Shown here piece after piece: positions 1-7,967 of a stretch of 64,000 nt of DNA. The translations under genes were made by a program, and so were the position numbers. Within the stretch, counting starts at the first letter, position 1, and every line of letters begins with the position of its first letter. The stretch is from Prado023 sp963818445 (lineage in GTDB: Bacteria; Actinomycetota; Actinomycetes; S36-B12; CAIYMF01): positions 62,001 through 126,000 of the forward strand of contig CAWFSG010000007.1 of the NCBI GenBank assembly GCA_963818445.1, in the 5' to 3' direction. The notes beneath the pieces were generated by a model. It was not told where the DNA came from, made no database searches, and was given only the letters and a program-made list of their open reading frames with translations.

Positions 1-729
1 GTCGCGATCGTCATGGACGGCAACGGCCGCTGGGCCAAGGAGCGCGGCCTGCCCCGGACGGCCGGGCACGAGGCCGGCGAGGGCTCGCTGCTCGACGTTG
101 TCGAGGGTGCCCTCGAACTCGGCATCGAGTACCTGTCGGCCTACGCGTTCTCCACCGAGAACTGGAAGCGCTCGCCCGACGAGGTGCGCTTCCTGATGGG
201 GTTCAACCGGGATGTGATCCGTCGGCGCCGCGACCAGCTCAACGAGATGGGCGTCCGGGTCCGCTGGGTCGGTCGGCGACCCAGGCTGTGGGGCAGCGTC
301 ATCGCCGAGCTCGAGCGTGCTGAGGAGCTGACGGCCTCGAACTCCGTCATGACCCTGGCGATGTGCGTCAACTACGGTGGGCGAGCGGAGATCGCCGATG
401 CCGCGGCCGCCCTGGCAGTCGATGTGCGCGCCGGGCTGGTCCGCCCCGAGGACGTGGACGAGCAGATGCTGGTCCGCTACCTCGACGAGCCGGACATGCC
501 CGACGTGGACCTGTTCGTGCGCTCGTCGGGCGAGCAGCGCACGTCGAACTTCCTGCTGTGGCAGTCGGCCTACGCCGAGCTGGTCTTCCTCGACACGCTG
601 TGGCCGGACTTCGACCGGCTCGACCTGTGGCGGGCGTGTGAGATCTACGCCGACCGGGACCGCCGGTACGGCGGCGCAATTCCCAACGAGGCGGCGCCGC
701 CCCCGAGCGAGCAGCCCCCGAGCGAGTAG
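1..729 (+). CDS. uppS: Isoprenyl transferase (undecaprenyl diphosphate synthase type), 5' end cut by window
   Basis: Cis-prenyltransferase that condenses isopentenyl diphosphate units to make the polyprenyl carrier for cell-wall glycans. The frame is open from base 1 and reads VAIVMDGNGRW, so the ATG at 13 is internal and the true start lies upstream of the window. MDGNGRW carries the catalytic Asp. Downstream are AFSTENWKRS, NYGGRAEI and the C-terminal RSSGEQRTSNFLLWQ signature with the conserved Arg and Ser residues for IPP binding. The protein ends in a proline/serine-rich tail that is not part of the fold. Family assignment is secure. Whether the product chain is C50 or C55 cannot be told. 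Confidence 0.95.
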   Translation, partial: VAIVMDGNGRWAKERGLPRTAGHEAGEGSLLDVVEGALELGIEYLSAYAFSTENWKRSPDEVRFLMGFNRDVIRRRRDQLNEMGVRVRWVGRRPRLWGSVIAELERAEELTASNSVMTLAMCVNYGGRAEIADAAAALAVDVRAGLVRPEDVDEQMLVRYLDEPDMPDVDLFVRSSGEQRTSNFLLWQSAYAELVFLDTLWPDFDRLDLWRACEIYADRDRRYGGAIPNEAAPPPSEQPPSE

Positions 730-784
730 CACCCGCCCCGGCGCCTGTGCTTGGGCGCGAGCCAGGGGTCGCCGGTGGCGCGGA

Positions 785-1171
785 TCAGAGCCGACCCATG
801 AGCTTCAGCACGCCGAGGACGAGCACGGCCACGTCGACGACGATGCGCAGGATCCGGCTGCCCGTGGTGATCCTCGGCCAGGACACCGCCGTGAGCCAGA
901 ACAGGAACAGGGCGATGACGATCAACAGGATCCCGGACCACGTCGCGTTCAGGGTGAGGCCGAAGAAGAGCAGGATCCCGAGGGTGACGGGGATGAGGAA
1001 CCCGGGAAGCGCCTGCATCTGCAGCAGGATCGGGCGGCTGACGTCCTCGAAGCGCTCGCGCAGGCTCAGCCCGGGACCCGCGGACGTGCGGGGCTTCGCC
1101 GCCGCCGGCTTCGGCTGCGGCGGTGGCAGCGGTCGGGATCCTTCAGGGCGATGAACCCGCTTCTTGGCCAT
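785..1171 (-). CDS. Small actinobacterial integral membrane protein (function unknown)
   Basis: About 128 residues starting MAKKRVHRPEG, chosen over a longer upstream ATG because the extension is low-complexity. A basic, proline-rich cytoplasmic N-terminus (roughly residues 1-45) is followed by two closely spaced hydrophobic helices (GFLIPVTLGILLFFGL and GILLIVIALFLFWLTAV) and a third near the C-terminus (ILRIVVDVAVLVLGVL). The layout resembles short membrane proteins often found beside uppS and glyS in actinobacteria, possibly the DUF6703 type. It is encoded convergently to uppS and divergently from glyS. No catalytic motif is visible. Confidence 0.75.
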   Translation of the reverse strand: MAKKRVHRPEGSRPLPPPQPKPAAAKPRTSAGPGLSLRERFEDVSRPILLQMQALPGFLIPVTLGILLFFGLTLNATWSGILLIVIALFLFWLTAVSWPRITTGSRILRIVVDVAVLVLGVLKLMGRL

Positions 1172-1293
1172 GGGCGCAATCATCGCCGATCGACCCCCGG
1201 TGGTGCAGGTAGGGTTGGACGCCAGACTCACCGTCGTGGGCGCCCTGCGCCGTGCCGACACCTGACGAGACGTTCGAGGACCCTGGAGATCCG

Positions 1294-2688
1294 ATGGCCA
1301 AGCCGACCAAGCCCGACGCCCGCGTGGAATCCGTGGTGAACCTGAGCAAGCGCCGCGGGTTCGTCTACCCCTGCTCGGAGATCTATGGCGGCACGCGTTC
1401 CGCCTGGGACTACGGCCCGCTGGGCGTGGAGCTCAAGGAGAACATCCGCCGCGCGTGGTGGCAGTCGGTCGTGCGCGGCCGCGACGACGTCGTCGGACTG
1501 GACTCCTCGGTGATCCTCGCCCCGCAGGTCTGGGAGGCCTCCGGGCACGTCAACGCCTTCGTCGACCCGCTCACCGAGTGCAAGCAGTGCCACAAGCGCT
1601 GGCGCGCCGACACGCTGCTCGAGGCGTACGAGGAGAAGCACGGCCGTCCGCCCACCGGCCTCGAGGAGATCGTGTGCACCGCCTGCGGGACCCGTGGCCA
1701 GTTCACCGAGCCCCGGGACTTCAACGGGATGCTGCGCACGATGGTCGGCCCGGTCGAGGACGCCGGCGCGGTGCACTACCTGCGCCCCGAGACCGCGCAG
1801 GGCATCTTCGTGAACTACCTCAACGTCGCCAACACGTCGCGCAAGAAGCCGCCGTTCGGCATCGGCCAGACGGGCAAGAGCTTCCGCAACGAGATCACCC
1901 CGGGCAACTTCATCTTCCGCACGCGGGAGTTCGAGCAGATGGAGATGGAGTTCTTCGTCAAGCCCGGCACCGACGAGCAGTGGCACGAGTACTGGCTGAA
2001 GGCCCGCTGGGACTGGTACATCGACCTGGGCATGAAGCCGGAGAACATGCGCTTCTTCGAGCACCCGAAGGAGAAGCTCTCGCACTACTCCAAGCGCACG
2101 GTCGACATCGAGTACCGGTTCACGTTCGCCGGCTCGGAGTTCGCCGAGCTCGAGGGCATCGCCAACCGCACGGACTTCGACCTGCGGACCCACTCGGAGA
2201 AGTCCGGGGTGGACCTGTCGTTCTTCGACCAGGAGTCCGGCGAGCGCTGGGTGCCCTACGTCATCGAGCCGGCCGCCGGGCTCACCCGCTGCGTGCTGGC
2301 GTTCCTGCTCGACGCCTACGACGAGGACGAGGCACCGAACGCCAAGGGCGGCGTCGACAAGCGCACGGTGCTGCGCCTGGACCCGCGCCTGGCGCCGGTG
2401 AAGGTGGCCGTGCTGCCGCTGTCGCGCAACGCCGACCTCTCGCCGGTGGCACGTGACCTCGCCGCCGAGCTGCGCCGCACATGGAACGTCGACTTCGACG
2501 ACGCCGGTGCGATCGGCCGGCGCTACCGTCGCCAGGACGAGATCGGCACGCCGTTCTGCGTCACGGTCGACTTCGACACCCTCGAGGATCACGCCGTCAC
2601 GGTGCGCGAGCGCGACTCGATGGGTCAGGAGCGCATCCCGCTGGCGGGCCTGCGCACGTGGCTGAGCGAGCGCCTCCCGGCGTCCTGA
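1294..2688 (+). CDS. glyS: Glycyl-tRNA synthetase, single-chain (alpha2) type
   Basis: Class II aminoacyl-tRNA synthetase that charges tRNA-Gly; 464 residues, the usual length for the homodimeric type. ATG 1294 (MAKPTKPDARVESVV) is chosen over the upstream ATG at 1252 because GGAG sits about 8 bases before it and it matches family N-termini. Visible motifs: GFVYPCSEIYGGTRSAWDYG, a CxxC pair near residues 91-94 (CKQCH) with a second (CTACG) forming a zinc-binding insertion, RPETAQGIFVNY, motif 2 with FRNEITP, motif 3 in the IEPAAGLTRC region, and a C-terminal anticodon-binding domain starting near LAPVKVAVLPL. Intact and well conserved. Confidence 0.97.
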   Translation: MAKPTKPDARVESVVNLSKRRGFVYPCSEIYGGTRSAWDYGPLGVELKENIRRAWWQSVVRGRDDVVGLDSSVILAPQVWEASGHVNAFVDPLTECKQCHKRWRADTLLEAYEEKHGRPPTGLEEIVCTACGTRGQFTEPRDFNGMLRTMVGPVEDAGAVHYLRPETAQGIFVNYLNVANTSRKKPPFGIGQTGKSFRNEITPGNFIFRTREFEQMEMEFFVKPGTDEQWHEYWLKARWDWYIDLGMKPENMRFFEHPKEKLSHYSKRTVDIEYRFTFAGSEFAELEGIANRTDFDLRTHSEKSGVDLSFFDQESGERWVPYVIEPAAGLTRCVLAFLLDAYDEDEAPNAKGGVDKRTVLRLDPRLAPVKVAVLPLSRNADLSPVARDLAAELRRTWNVDFDDAGAIGRRYRRQDEIGTPFCVTVDFDTLEDHAVTVRERDSMGQERIPLAGLRTWLSERLPAS

Positions 2689-2984
2689 CGGGCTCGCGTA
2701 TCCGCGGTCGCCCTTCCAGGGCCCGTCGCTCACGTGGTCACCCATCTCGCTGGGTCGTGCGGGTCCGCCACCCGGATGATCACAGGTCCAATGCGCTGGA
2801 ATGCCCATCGGGTGGGAAGTTCTCGGGATTGTGACGGGCGCCACCTCCAAGTTTCACGGGTGATGTCCGGGGCGTGAACAGTGGATGAACGGCCGTGCGC
2901 AGGGGGTTCACGCAGGGCTGGGTGCGGAGGTAGCGTCGATGATGTGGGCCCGCTGGGGACCCGCGCTTCACATTAGGAACGTCC

Positions 2985-3395
2985 ATGACGATCCTCGAAC
3001 GGCCCACCGCACCGTCGTCGGCCACCACCGACGAGGTCGTGATCCGGAGCCTGGCCGAGAGGCTGCCCCTCATCGGACTCGCCGTCCTGGCCTGCCTGTC
3101 AGTGGGTTACGGGTTCGGCACCCTGGTTCAGTTCGACCACGACTGGCGCGATGCGCCCCCCGTGCTCGTCGCCAGCCTCGAGGGCTCGGTCGCTCCGGGG
3201 GTGGCGCTGGATCAGTCGATCGAGGAGCTCCTCGCGGACTCGACCACTCCGGTCACCGCCGTCCAGTGCCCCGAGCCGGCGGATGCCGTCGGTGACGAGC
3301 AGCTCTGCCGGGCCGCATCCGCCAACGGCATGGTCTCGATCCTCGCCTCCACGTCGCCCGGGCTACTGCGCCTGCACGTCTACGCACAGCACTGA
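2985..3395 (+). CDS. Hypothetical single-pass membrane protein
   Basis: 136 residues. A short polar N-terminus is followed by one hydrophobic segment (LPLIGLAVLACLSVGYGFGTLV, about residues 29-50), then an extracytoplasmic domain of about 85 residues with two cysteines (VQCPEPADAVGDEQLC) that could form a disulfide. An AGGAACG ribosome site precedes the ATG. Codon use fits the genome. No family recognised. The 296 bases between glyS and this gene hold no further gene that I can support. Confidence 0.65.
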   Translation: MTILERPTAPSSATTDEVVIRSLAERLPLIGLAVLACLSVGYGFGTLVQFDHDWRDAPPVLVASLEGSVAPGVALDQSIEELLADSTTPVTAVQCPEPADAVGDEQLCRAASANGMVSILASTSPGLLRLHVYAQH

Positions 3396-3456
3396 GCCGG
3401 CCACCTCGAGGCCGCTCTGCTGGCGTCCCGACACTCGTGGACCTCCCGGTGATCCC

Positions 3457-3492
3457 GGAAGGTTGTTGCTCATAGAACGACAACAACCTTCC
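3457..3492. repeat. Perfect 12-bp inverted repeat with AT-richer arms
   Basis: GGAAGGTTGTTG (3457-3468) and CAACAACCTTCC (3481-3492) are exact reverse complements separated by 12 bases. It lies 83 bases upstream of the dusB start and 62 bases downstream of the preceding hypothetical gene. No run of T follows either side, so a simple intrinsic terminator is not the best reading. An operator, a mobile palindromic element or an mRNA hairpin are alternatives. Confidence 0.7.
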
Positions 3493-3574
3493 TGGATGAT
3501 CACGCAGGGCAGGAGTGGAGGTGGCGGCCCGTGATCGGACCCGGCACCCGGCGCGCTGGGGGACAATTGACCCC

Positions 3575-4717
3575 ATGTCCGTTGCCCTTCCGCTGATCGG
3601 CGGCCGCCCGGTCGACCCACCGGTCGTGCTCGCGCCGATGGCCGGGATCACGAACCGGGCGTTCCGGCGGCTGTGCCGGGAGTCGGGAGCGGGCATCTAC
3701 GTCTCGGAGATGATCACCTCGCGCGCCCTGCTCGAGCGCAACGACGAGACGATGGACCTGATCCGCTTCGACGCCGACGAGACGCCGCGATCGCTGCAGC
3801 TCTACGGGGTCGACCCGGCCATCATCGCCGCCGCCGTGCGGATGGTGGTCACCGAGGACCTCGCCGACCACGTGGACCTCAACTTCGGCTGCCCCGTTCC
3901 CAAGGTCACGCGCAAGGGGGGCGGCTCGGCGCTGCCCTGGAAGCGCGACCTGTTCCGAGAGGTGGTCGCGGGTGCCGTGGCCGCCGCGGACGGTCGGGTG
4001 CCGGTGACGGTGAAGATGCGCAAAGGCATCGACGACGACCACCTGACCTACCTCGAGGCCGGGCGGGCTGCGGCCCAGGAGGGCGCAGCGTGGGTCGCGC
4101 TGCACGGGCGCACCGCCGAGCAGATGTACGGCGGGCAGGCTGACTGGTCGGCGATCGCGCGCCTGGTCGAGGAGCTCGGCCCGCTCGGCGTGCCGGTCCT
4201 GGGCAATGGCGACATCTGGACCGCCCAGGACGCGCTGCGCATGGTCGAGCAGACCGGCTGCGCCGGCGTCGTGGTCGGGCGCGGGTGCCTCGGGCGGCCC
4301 TGGATGTTCGGCCAGCTCGCGGCTGCGTTCGCCGGCGACGAGCCGCCGCCCGAGCCGACCTCGGGCGTGGTCCTGGCCGTCCTGCGCCGGCATGCGGTGC
4401 TGTTGGGCGCCATGTACGACGACGAGCGCAAGGGGTGCCGGGACATCCGCAAGCACATCGCCTGGTACCTCAAGGGGTTCCGGGTGGCCCAGCCGATCCG
4501 GGCAGCGCTGGGCACGGTCGCCACGCTCGCGGAGCTCGACGACCTGCTCGCGGGGATCGATCCCGACCAGCCGTACCCCAGCCTCGTCGCCGCCGGTCCG
4601 CGCGGGCGCACCTCCGGGCAGCGCCGCGTGGCCCTGCCGGACGGCTGGCTCGACTCCTGCGAGCTGGCGATGGGCCAGGACCTCGCAGCGGCCGAGATCG
4701 GCGTCAGCGGCGGGTAG
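3575..4717 (+). CDS. dusB: tRNA-dihydrouridine synthase
   Basis: FMN enzyme reducing specific uridines in the tRNA D-loop. 380 residues starting MSVALPLIGGRPVDP; the longer upstream start (3515) adds a non-conserved extension. TIM-barrel motifs: APMAGITNRAFRRL at the N-terminus, NFGCPVPKV with the catalytic Cys, VTVKMRKG, ALHGRTAEQMY, and VLGNGDI for FMN phosphate binding. GRGCLGRPW and the C-terminal helical tRNA-recognition domain follow. Located between glyS and a GH13 gene on the same strand. The catalytic set is complete. DusB is the usual actinobacterial subfamily. Confidence 0.93.
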   Translation: MSVALPLIGGRPVDPPVVLAPMAGITNRAFRRLCRESGAGIYVSEMITSRALLERNDETMDLIRFDADETPRSLQLYGVDPAIIAAAVRMVVTEDLADHVDLNFGCPVPKVTRKGGGSALPWKRDLFREVVAGAVAAADGRVPVTVKMRKGIDDDHLTYLEAGRAAAQEGAAWVALHGRTAEQMYGGQADWSAIARLVEELGPLGVPVLGNGDIWTAQDALRMVEQTGCAGVVVGRGCLGRPWMFGQLAAAFAGDEPPPEPTSGVVLAVLRRHAVLLGAMYDDERKGCRDIRKHIAWYLKGFRVAQPIRAALGTVATLAELDDLLAGIDPDQPYPSLVAAGPRGRTSGQRRVALPDGWLDSCELAMGQDLAAAEIGVSGG

Positions 4718-4734
4718 CAGCCACAATCAGGTCC

Positions 4735-6114
4735 GTGGCCCTCGACACCCCCCTGGATGTGCGCTCCCTGGTGATCTACCAGGTGTTCCCGCGCAACCAC
4801 GGCCCGAACGGGTGCCTGGCCGACGTCACCGCGGACCTCGAGCGGATCGCCGCGCTCGGGGTCGACATCCTCTACCTGATGCCCATCCATCCGATCGGGG
4901 AGGTCGGCCGCAAGGGCGCCCTGGGCAGCCCGTACGCGATCCGCGACTACCGCGCGATCAACCCCGAGCTGGGCACGGAGGCCGACTTCGACGACCTCGT
5001 CGCCGCCGCCCACGCCGCCGGACTCAAGGTGATGATGGACGTGGTCTTCAACCACACCTCGCCCGACAGCGCACTGGTGCGCGAGCATCCGGAGTTCTTC
5101 CACCAGGATGCCGGGGGTCGACCGGTCACGACAGTGCCCGCATGGACCGACATCATCGACCTCAAGCACCCCAACCTCGACCTGACCCGGTACCTGATCG
5201 ACACCCTGGCGCTGTGGGCCGGGCGGGGAGTGGACGGCTTCCGCTGCGACGTCGCGTCGCTGATCCCCGTGGACTTCTGGACGCAGGCCCGCGCCGAGCT
5301 CGCCGAGGTGCGCCCCGGGCTGATCTGGCTCGCGGAGTCGCCGCACCCCACGTGGGTCACGCATCGTCGCGCGCACGGGCTGCCCACGTGGTCGGACGCG
5401 GAGATGTTCGCCGCCTTCGACATCGAGTACTCCCACGACCTGTGGTCGATCTGGCAGGCGGTCGTGACCGGCCGCGAGCCCGTCGGGCGCTACCTGGAGA
5501 TGCTGCGCTGGCAGGACGCGACCCTGCCGGCCAACTACGCGAAGCTCCGGTTCGTCGAGAACCACGACCAGTTCCGGATCATGCGCTTCGCGCCGACCCA
5601 GGCCCGCGCCCGTGCCTGGACGGCGCTGATGGCCTTCAGCAGGGGACCGTTCATGATCTATGCCGGCCAGGAGTCGGCGGCCCGGGCGTGGCCCTCGCTC
5701 TTCGACCGGGCGCCCGTGGAGTGGGGCGACTACGCGCTGACGGGCTTCCTTCAGACCCTGACCGCCACCACCAAGCACGAGGCCATGCGGCTCGGGGACT
5801 TCTGGGTCCTCGACGACGAGCCCCTGGTCCAGGCAGCGTGGGCGAACCCGGCCGGGGAGGAGCTCGCGCCGGTCGGATCCCTCGGGCTCTACGGAGTCTT
5901 CAACGTGGGCGGCCATCGCGGACGTGCGCACGTGCAACTGCCCGACGGTCGCTACGACGACCTGGTCTCCGGCGAGCGCCTCGAGGTCCTGAACGGGCGA
6001 CTGGCCATGCCCGGCCCGGCCGTGATCCTCGAGTTCGCCGATCCCTTCGAGGCCACGTTGTGGCGCAGCTCGCTGCTCGACGTGTTCCTCCAGGTGGAGG
6101 CCGAGGAGGGCTGA
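4735..6114 (+). CDS. GH13 alpha-amylase-family glycosidase
   Basis: 459 residues from a GTG start (VALDTPLDVRSLVIYQVF), preceded by CAGG; it begins 17 bases after dusB. The reading frame is open far upstream, but homology-like sequence begins here. GH13 regions are visible: region I DVVFNHT, region II GFRCDVAS with the nucleophile Asp near residue 172, the acid/base Glu in WLAES near 201, and region IV VENHD with Asp near 278. Substrate is probably an alpha-glucan or short maltooligosaccharide. No signal peptide, so cytoplasmic. The short C-terminal domain (NVGGHRGRAHVQLP) is a beta-sandwich typical of the family. Confidence 0.85.
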   Translation: MALDTPLDVRSLVIYQVFPRNHGPNGCLADVTADLERIAALGVDILYLMPIHPIGEVGRKGALGSPYAIRDYRAINPELGTEADFDDLVAAAHAAGLKVMMDVVFNHTSPDSALVREHPEFFHQDAGGRPVTTVPAWTDIIDLKHPNLDLTRYLIDTLALWAGRGVDGFRCDVASLIPVDFWTQARAELAEVRPGLIWLAESPHPTWVTHRRAHGLPTWSDAEMFAAFDIEYSHDLWSIWQAVVTGREPVGRYLEMLRWQDATLPANYAKLRFVENHDQFRIMRFAPTQARARAWTALMAFSRGPFMIYAGQESAARAWPSLFDRAPVEWGDYALTGFLQTLTATTKHEAMRLGDFWVLDDEPLVQAAWANPAGEELAPVGSLGLYGVFNVGGHRGRAHVQLPDGRYDDLVSGERLEVLNGRLAMPGPAVILEFADPFEATLWRSSLLDVFLQVEAEEG

Positions 6115-6164
6115 GTCAGCGATACGCTGAACGAGGAGGTGTCCTGCCACGGAAAGGCATCACG

Positions 6165-7094
6165 ATGAGTGAGCCCGTCATCCGGACCTCAGGCCTGGTG
6201 AAGAAGTACGGCACGCTGACCGCCGTCGACCAACTGGACCTGACGGTGGCGGCCGGTGAGGTGTACGGCCTGCTCGGGCCGAACGGTGCCGGCAAGTCGA
6301 CGACCATCCGCACGATCCTGGGCTACCTGCACCCCACCGCCGGGACGGCCACCGTGCATGGGGGCAGCGCCCGGGACCCGCAGATCCGCCGCCGGATCGG
6401 GTACCTGCCCGGTGACCTGCGCCTCGAGGGCCGGCTGAAGGTGCGCCAGATCCTGGACTTCTACGCGGACCTTCGCGGCGGGGTGGCCCAGGAGCGCATC
6501 GACGCCCTGTGCGCGCAGATGCAGCTGGACGTGACCCGCCCCTTCGGGCAGCTCTCCAAGGGCAACCGGCAGAAGGTGGGCGTCGTGCAGGCCGTGATGC
6601 ACGACCCCGACGTGCTGATCCTCGACGAGCCGACAGCCGGCCTCGACCCCCTGATGCAGCGCGAGGTGCTCAACCTCGTGCGCGAGCGCCGGGACGCAGG
6701 TGCTGCGGTGCTGTTCAGCTCGCACATCATCTTCGAGGTCGAGGAGGTCGCCGACCGCGTCGGGATCCTGCGTGAGGGGCGCAAGGTGGTCGAGGACAGC
6801 GTTGCCGGGCTGCAGACCATCACCGCGCGCCAGTCCCTGCACCTGCGCTTCTCCGAGCCCGTCGGGGCCGAGGTCCTCGCGGGGGTGCCGGGGGTGGAGT
6901 CCGTCGAGGTCGAACGGATGCGGGTGTCAGTGGTCGTCCAGGGCAGCATCGCCCCACTGGTCCAGGCCCTGGCCGGGCTGCCGATCGAGCACATCGCGGC
7001 CGACCCGCTGCTGCTCGACGACATCTTCTACGGGGTCTACGACAACGTGCCCCCAGGCAGCGCCTCGGCGCCCGGGTCCGGGGAGGTGGCGGTG
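6165..7094 (+). CDS. ABC-2 type exporter, ATP-binding subunit
   Basis: ATPase of a two-gene export system. ATG 6165 follows GGAAAGGC. Walker A is GPNGAGKST near residue 40, the signature is LSKGNRQKV, Walker B is VLILDEPTAGLDP, and the switch His is in SSHIIFEVEEV. A C-terminal accessory domain of about 90 residues follows. No stop codon is seen before the permease ATG at 7095: the frame runs straight on, so this is either a real ATPase-permease fusion or a stop hidden by a one-base error (a shifted frame would end at TGATG). Likely substrates include drugs or lipids; none can be assigned. Confidence 0.9.
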
Positions 7095-7908
7095 ATGGCC
7101 ACTCTGCGGATCGCCAGGCAGATGCTGCGCGAGCGCCGGCGCTCGCTGCTCGGCTGGAGCATCGGGGTCGCGATCCTCATGGTCGTCATGGGGGCGGTGT
7201 ATCCCTCGGTGCGGGACTCGGGGGACGGCCATGGAGGAGTACATGGCGCAACTTCCCGAGGCGTTCTCCGAGGCATTCGGCCTGTCTGGGGTGAGCATCT
7301 CCTCACCGGAGGGCTACCTGGTCAGCCAGCTGTACTCGAACATGTACGTCATCATCCTGCTCGTCCTCGGGCTGGGCTGGGCGGCGTGGTCGATCGCCGG
7401 CTCCGAGGCCGAGGGGACCCTGGAGGTGACCCTGGCCAATCCGGTCCGCAGGGTCGCGGTGGCCCTGGGCCGGGTGCTGGGGATCGCGGTCGCGCTGTTC
7501 GTGGTCAACGCCGTCGGGCACGTGGTCCTTGCCGCCTACGCGCCGGTGGTGGGCCTCGATGAGGGCCTGCCGTGGTGGGCGTTCGCGGCCGCCGCTGCTG
7601 CGTCCTTCGCGTTCGTCGCGGTGCACGTGTCCGTGACGTTCGCCGCCGGGGCCGCGACGGGCCGCAAGGGCCTGGCCATCGGGCTGGGCGCGGGTCTGGC
7701 CCTGGTCGGGTTCCTCGTCAACGCGCTGGCCGGGGTGGCCGAGGCGTTCGAGACCGCCCGGAACTTCTCGCCCTGGTACTGGCTGCTCAAGGAGAACCCA
7801 CTGACGAGCGCTCCCGGGGCCCTCAACTTCTGGTTGCCGATGGTCCTCAGCGTCCTGCTGGTCGCCGTGGGGACGTGGGTGTTCAACCGACGGGACCTCG
7901 CCGGCTGA
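7095..7908 (+). pseudogene. ABC-2 type exporter, permease subunit (frameshifted)
   Basis: Membrane partner of the preceding ATPase. The N-terminus (MATLRIARQMLRERRRSLLGW, then hydrophobic SIGVAILMVVMGAVYP) is in frame with the ATPase. The rest continues in the next frame from MEEYMAQLPEAF onward, with about five further membrane segments and the C-terminus VFNRRDLAG. The break lies at the G5 run 7220-7224; removing one G restores SVRDSGTAMEEYMAQ. Total length is one base over a multiple of three. Everything else looks intact, so sequencing error is more likely than decay. Confidence 0.82.
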
Positions 7909-7967
7909 GGCCCACGCGCCCAGCGCCGCGAGCCCCACCCCCGCGCCCACACCCCCGCGTGGACGGG

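Noticed and set aside
377..1339. Long open frames antiparallel or out of frame to uppS, glyS, dnaG, ppdK and others
   Set aside because: Arg/Pro/Ala-rich translations without motifs, typical of GC-rich shadow frames; the real genes in the other frame have full family signatures.
7909..7967. CCACGCG/CGCGTGG pair between convergent ABC-2 permease and GH13 genes as terminator
   Set aside because: Short arms with a long loop in a C-rich stretch; not distinguishable from chance.
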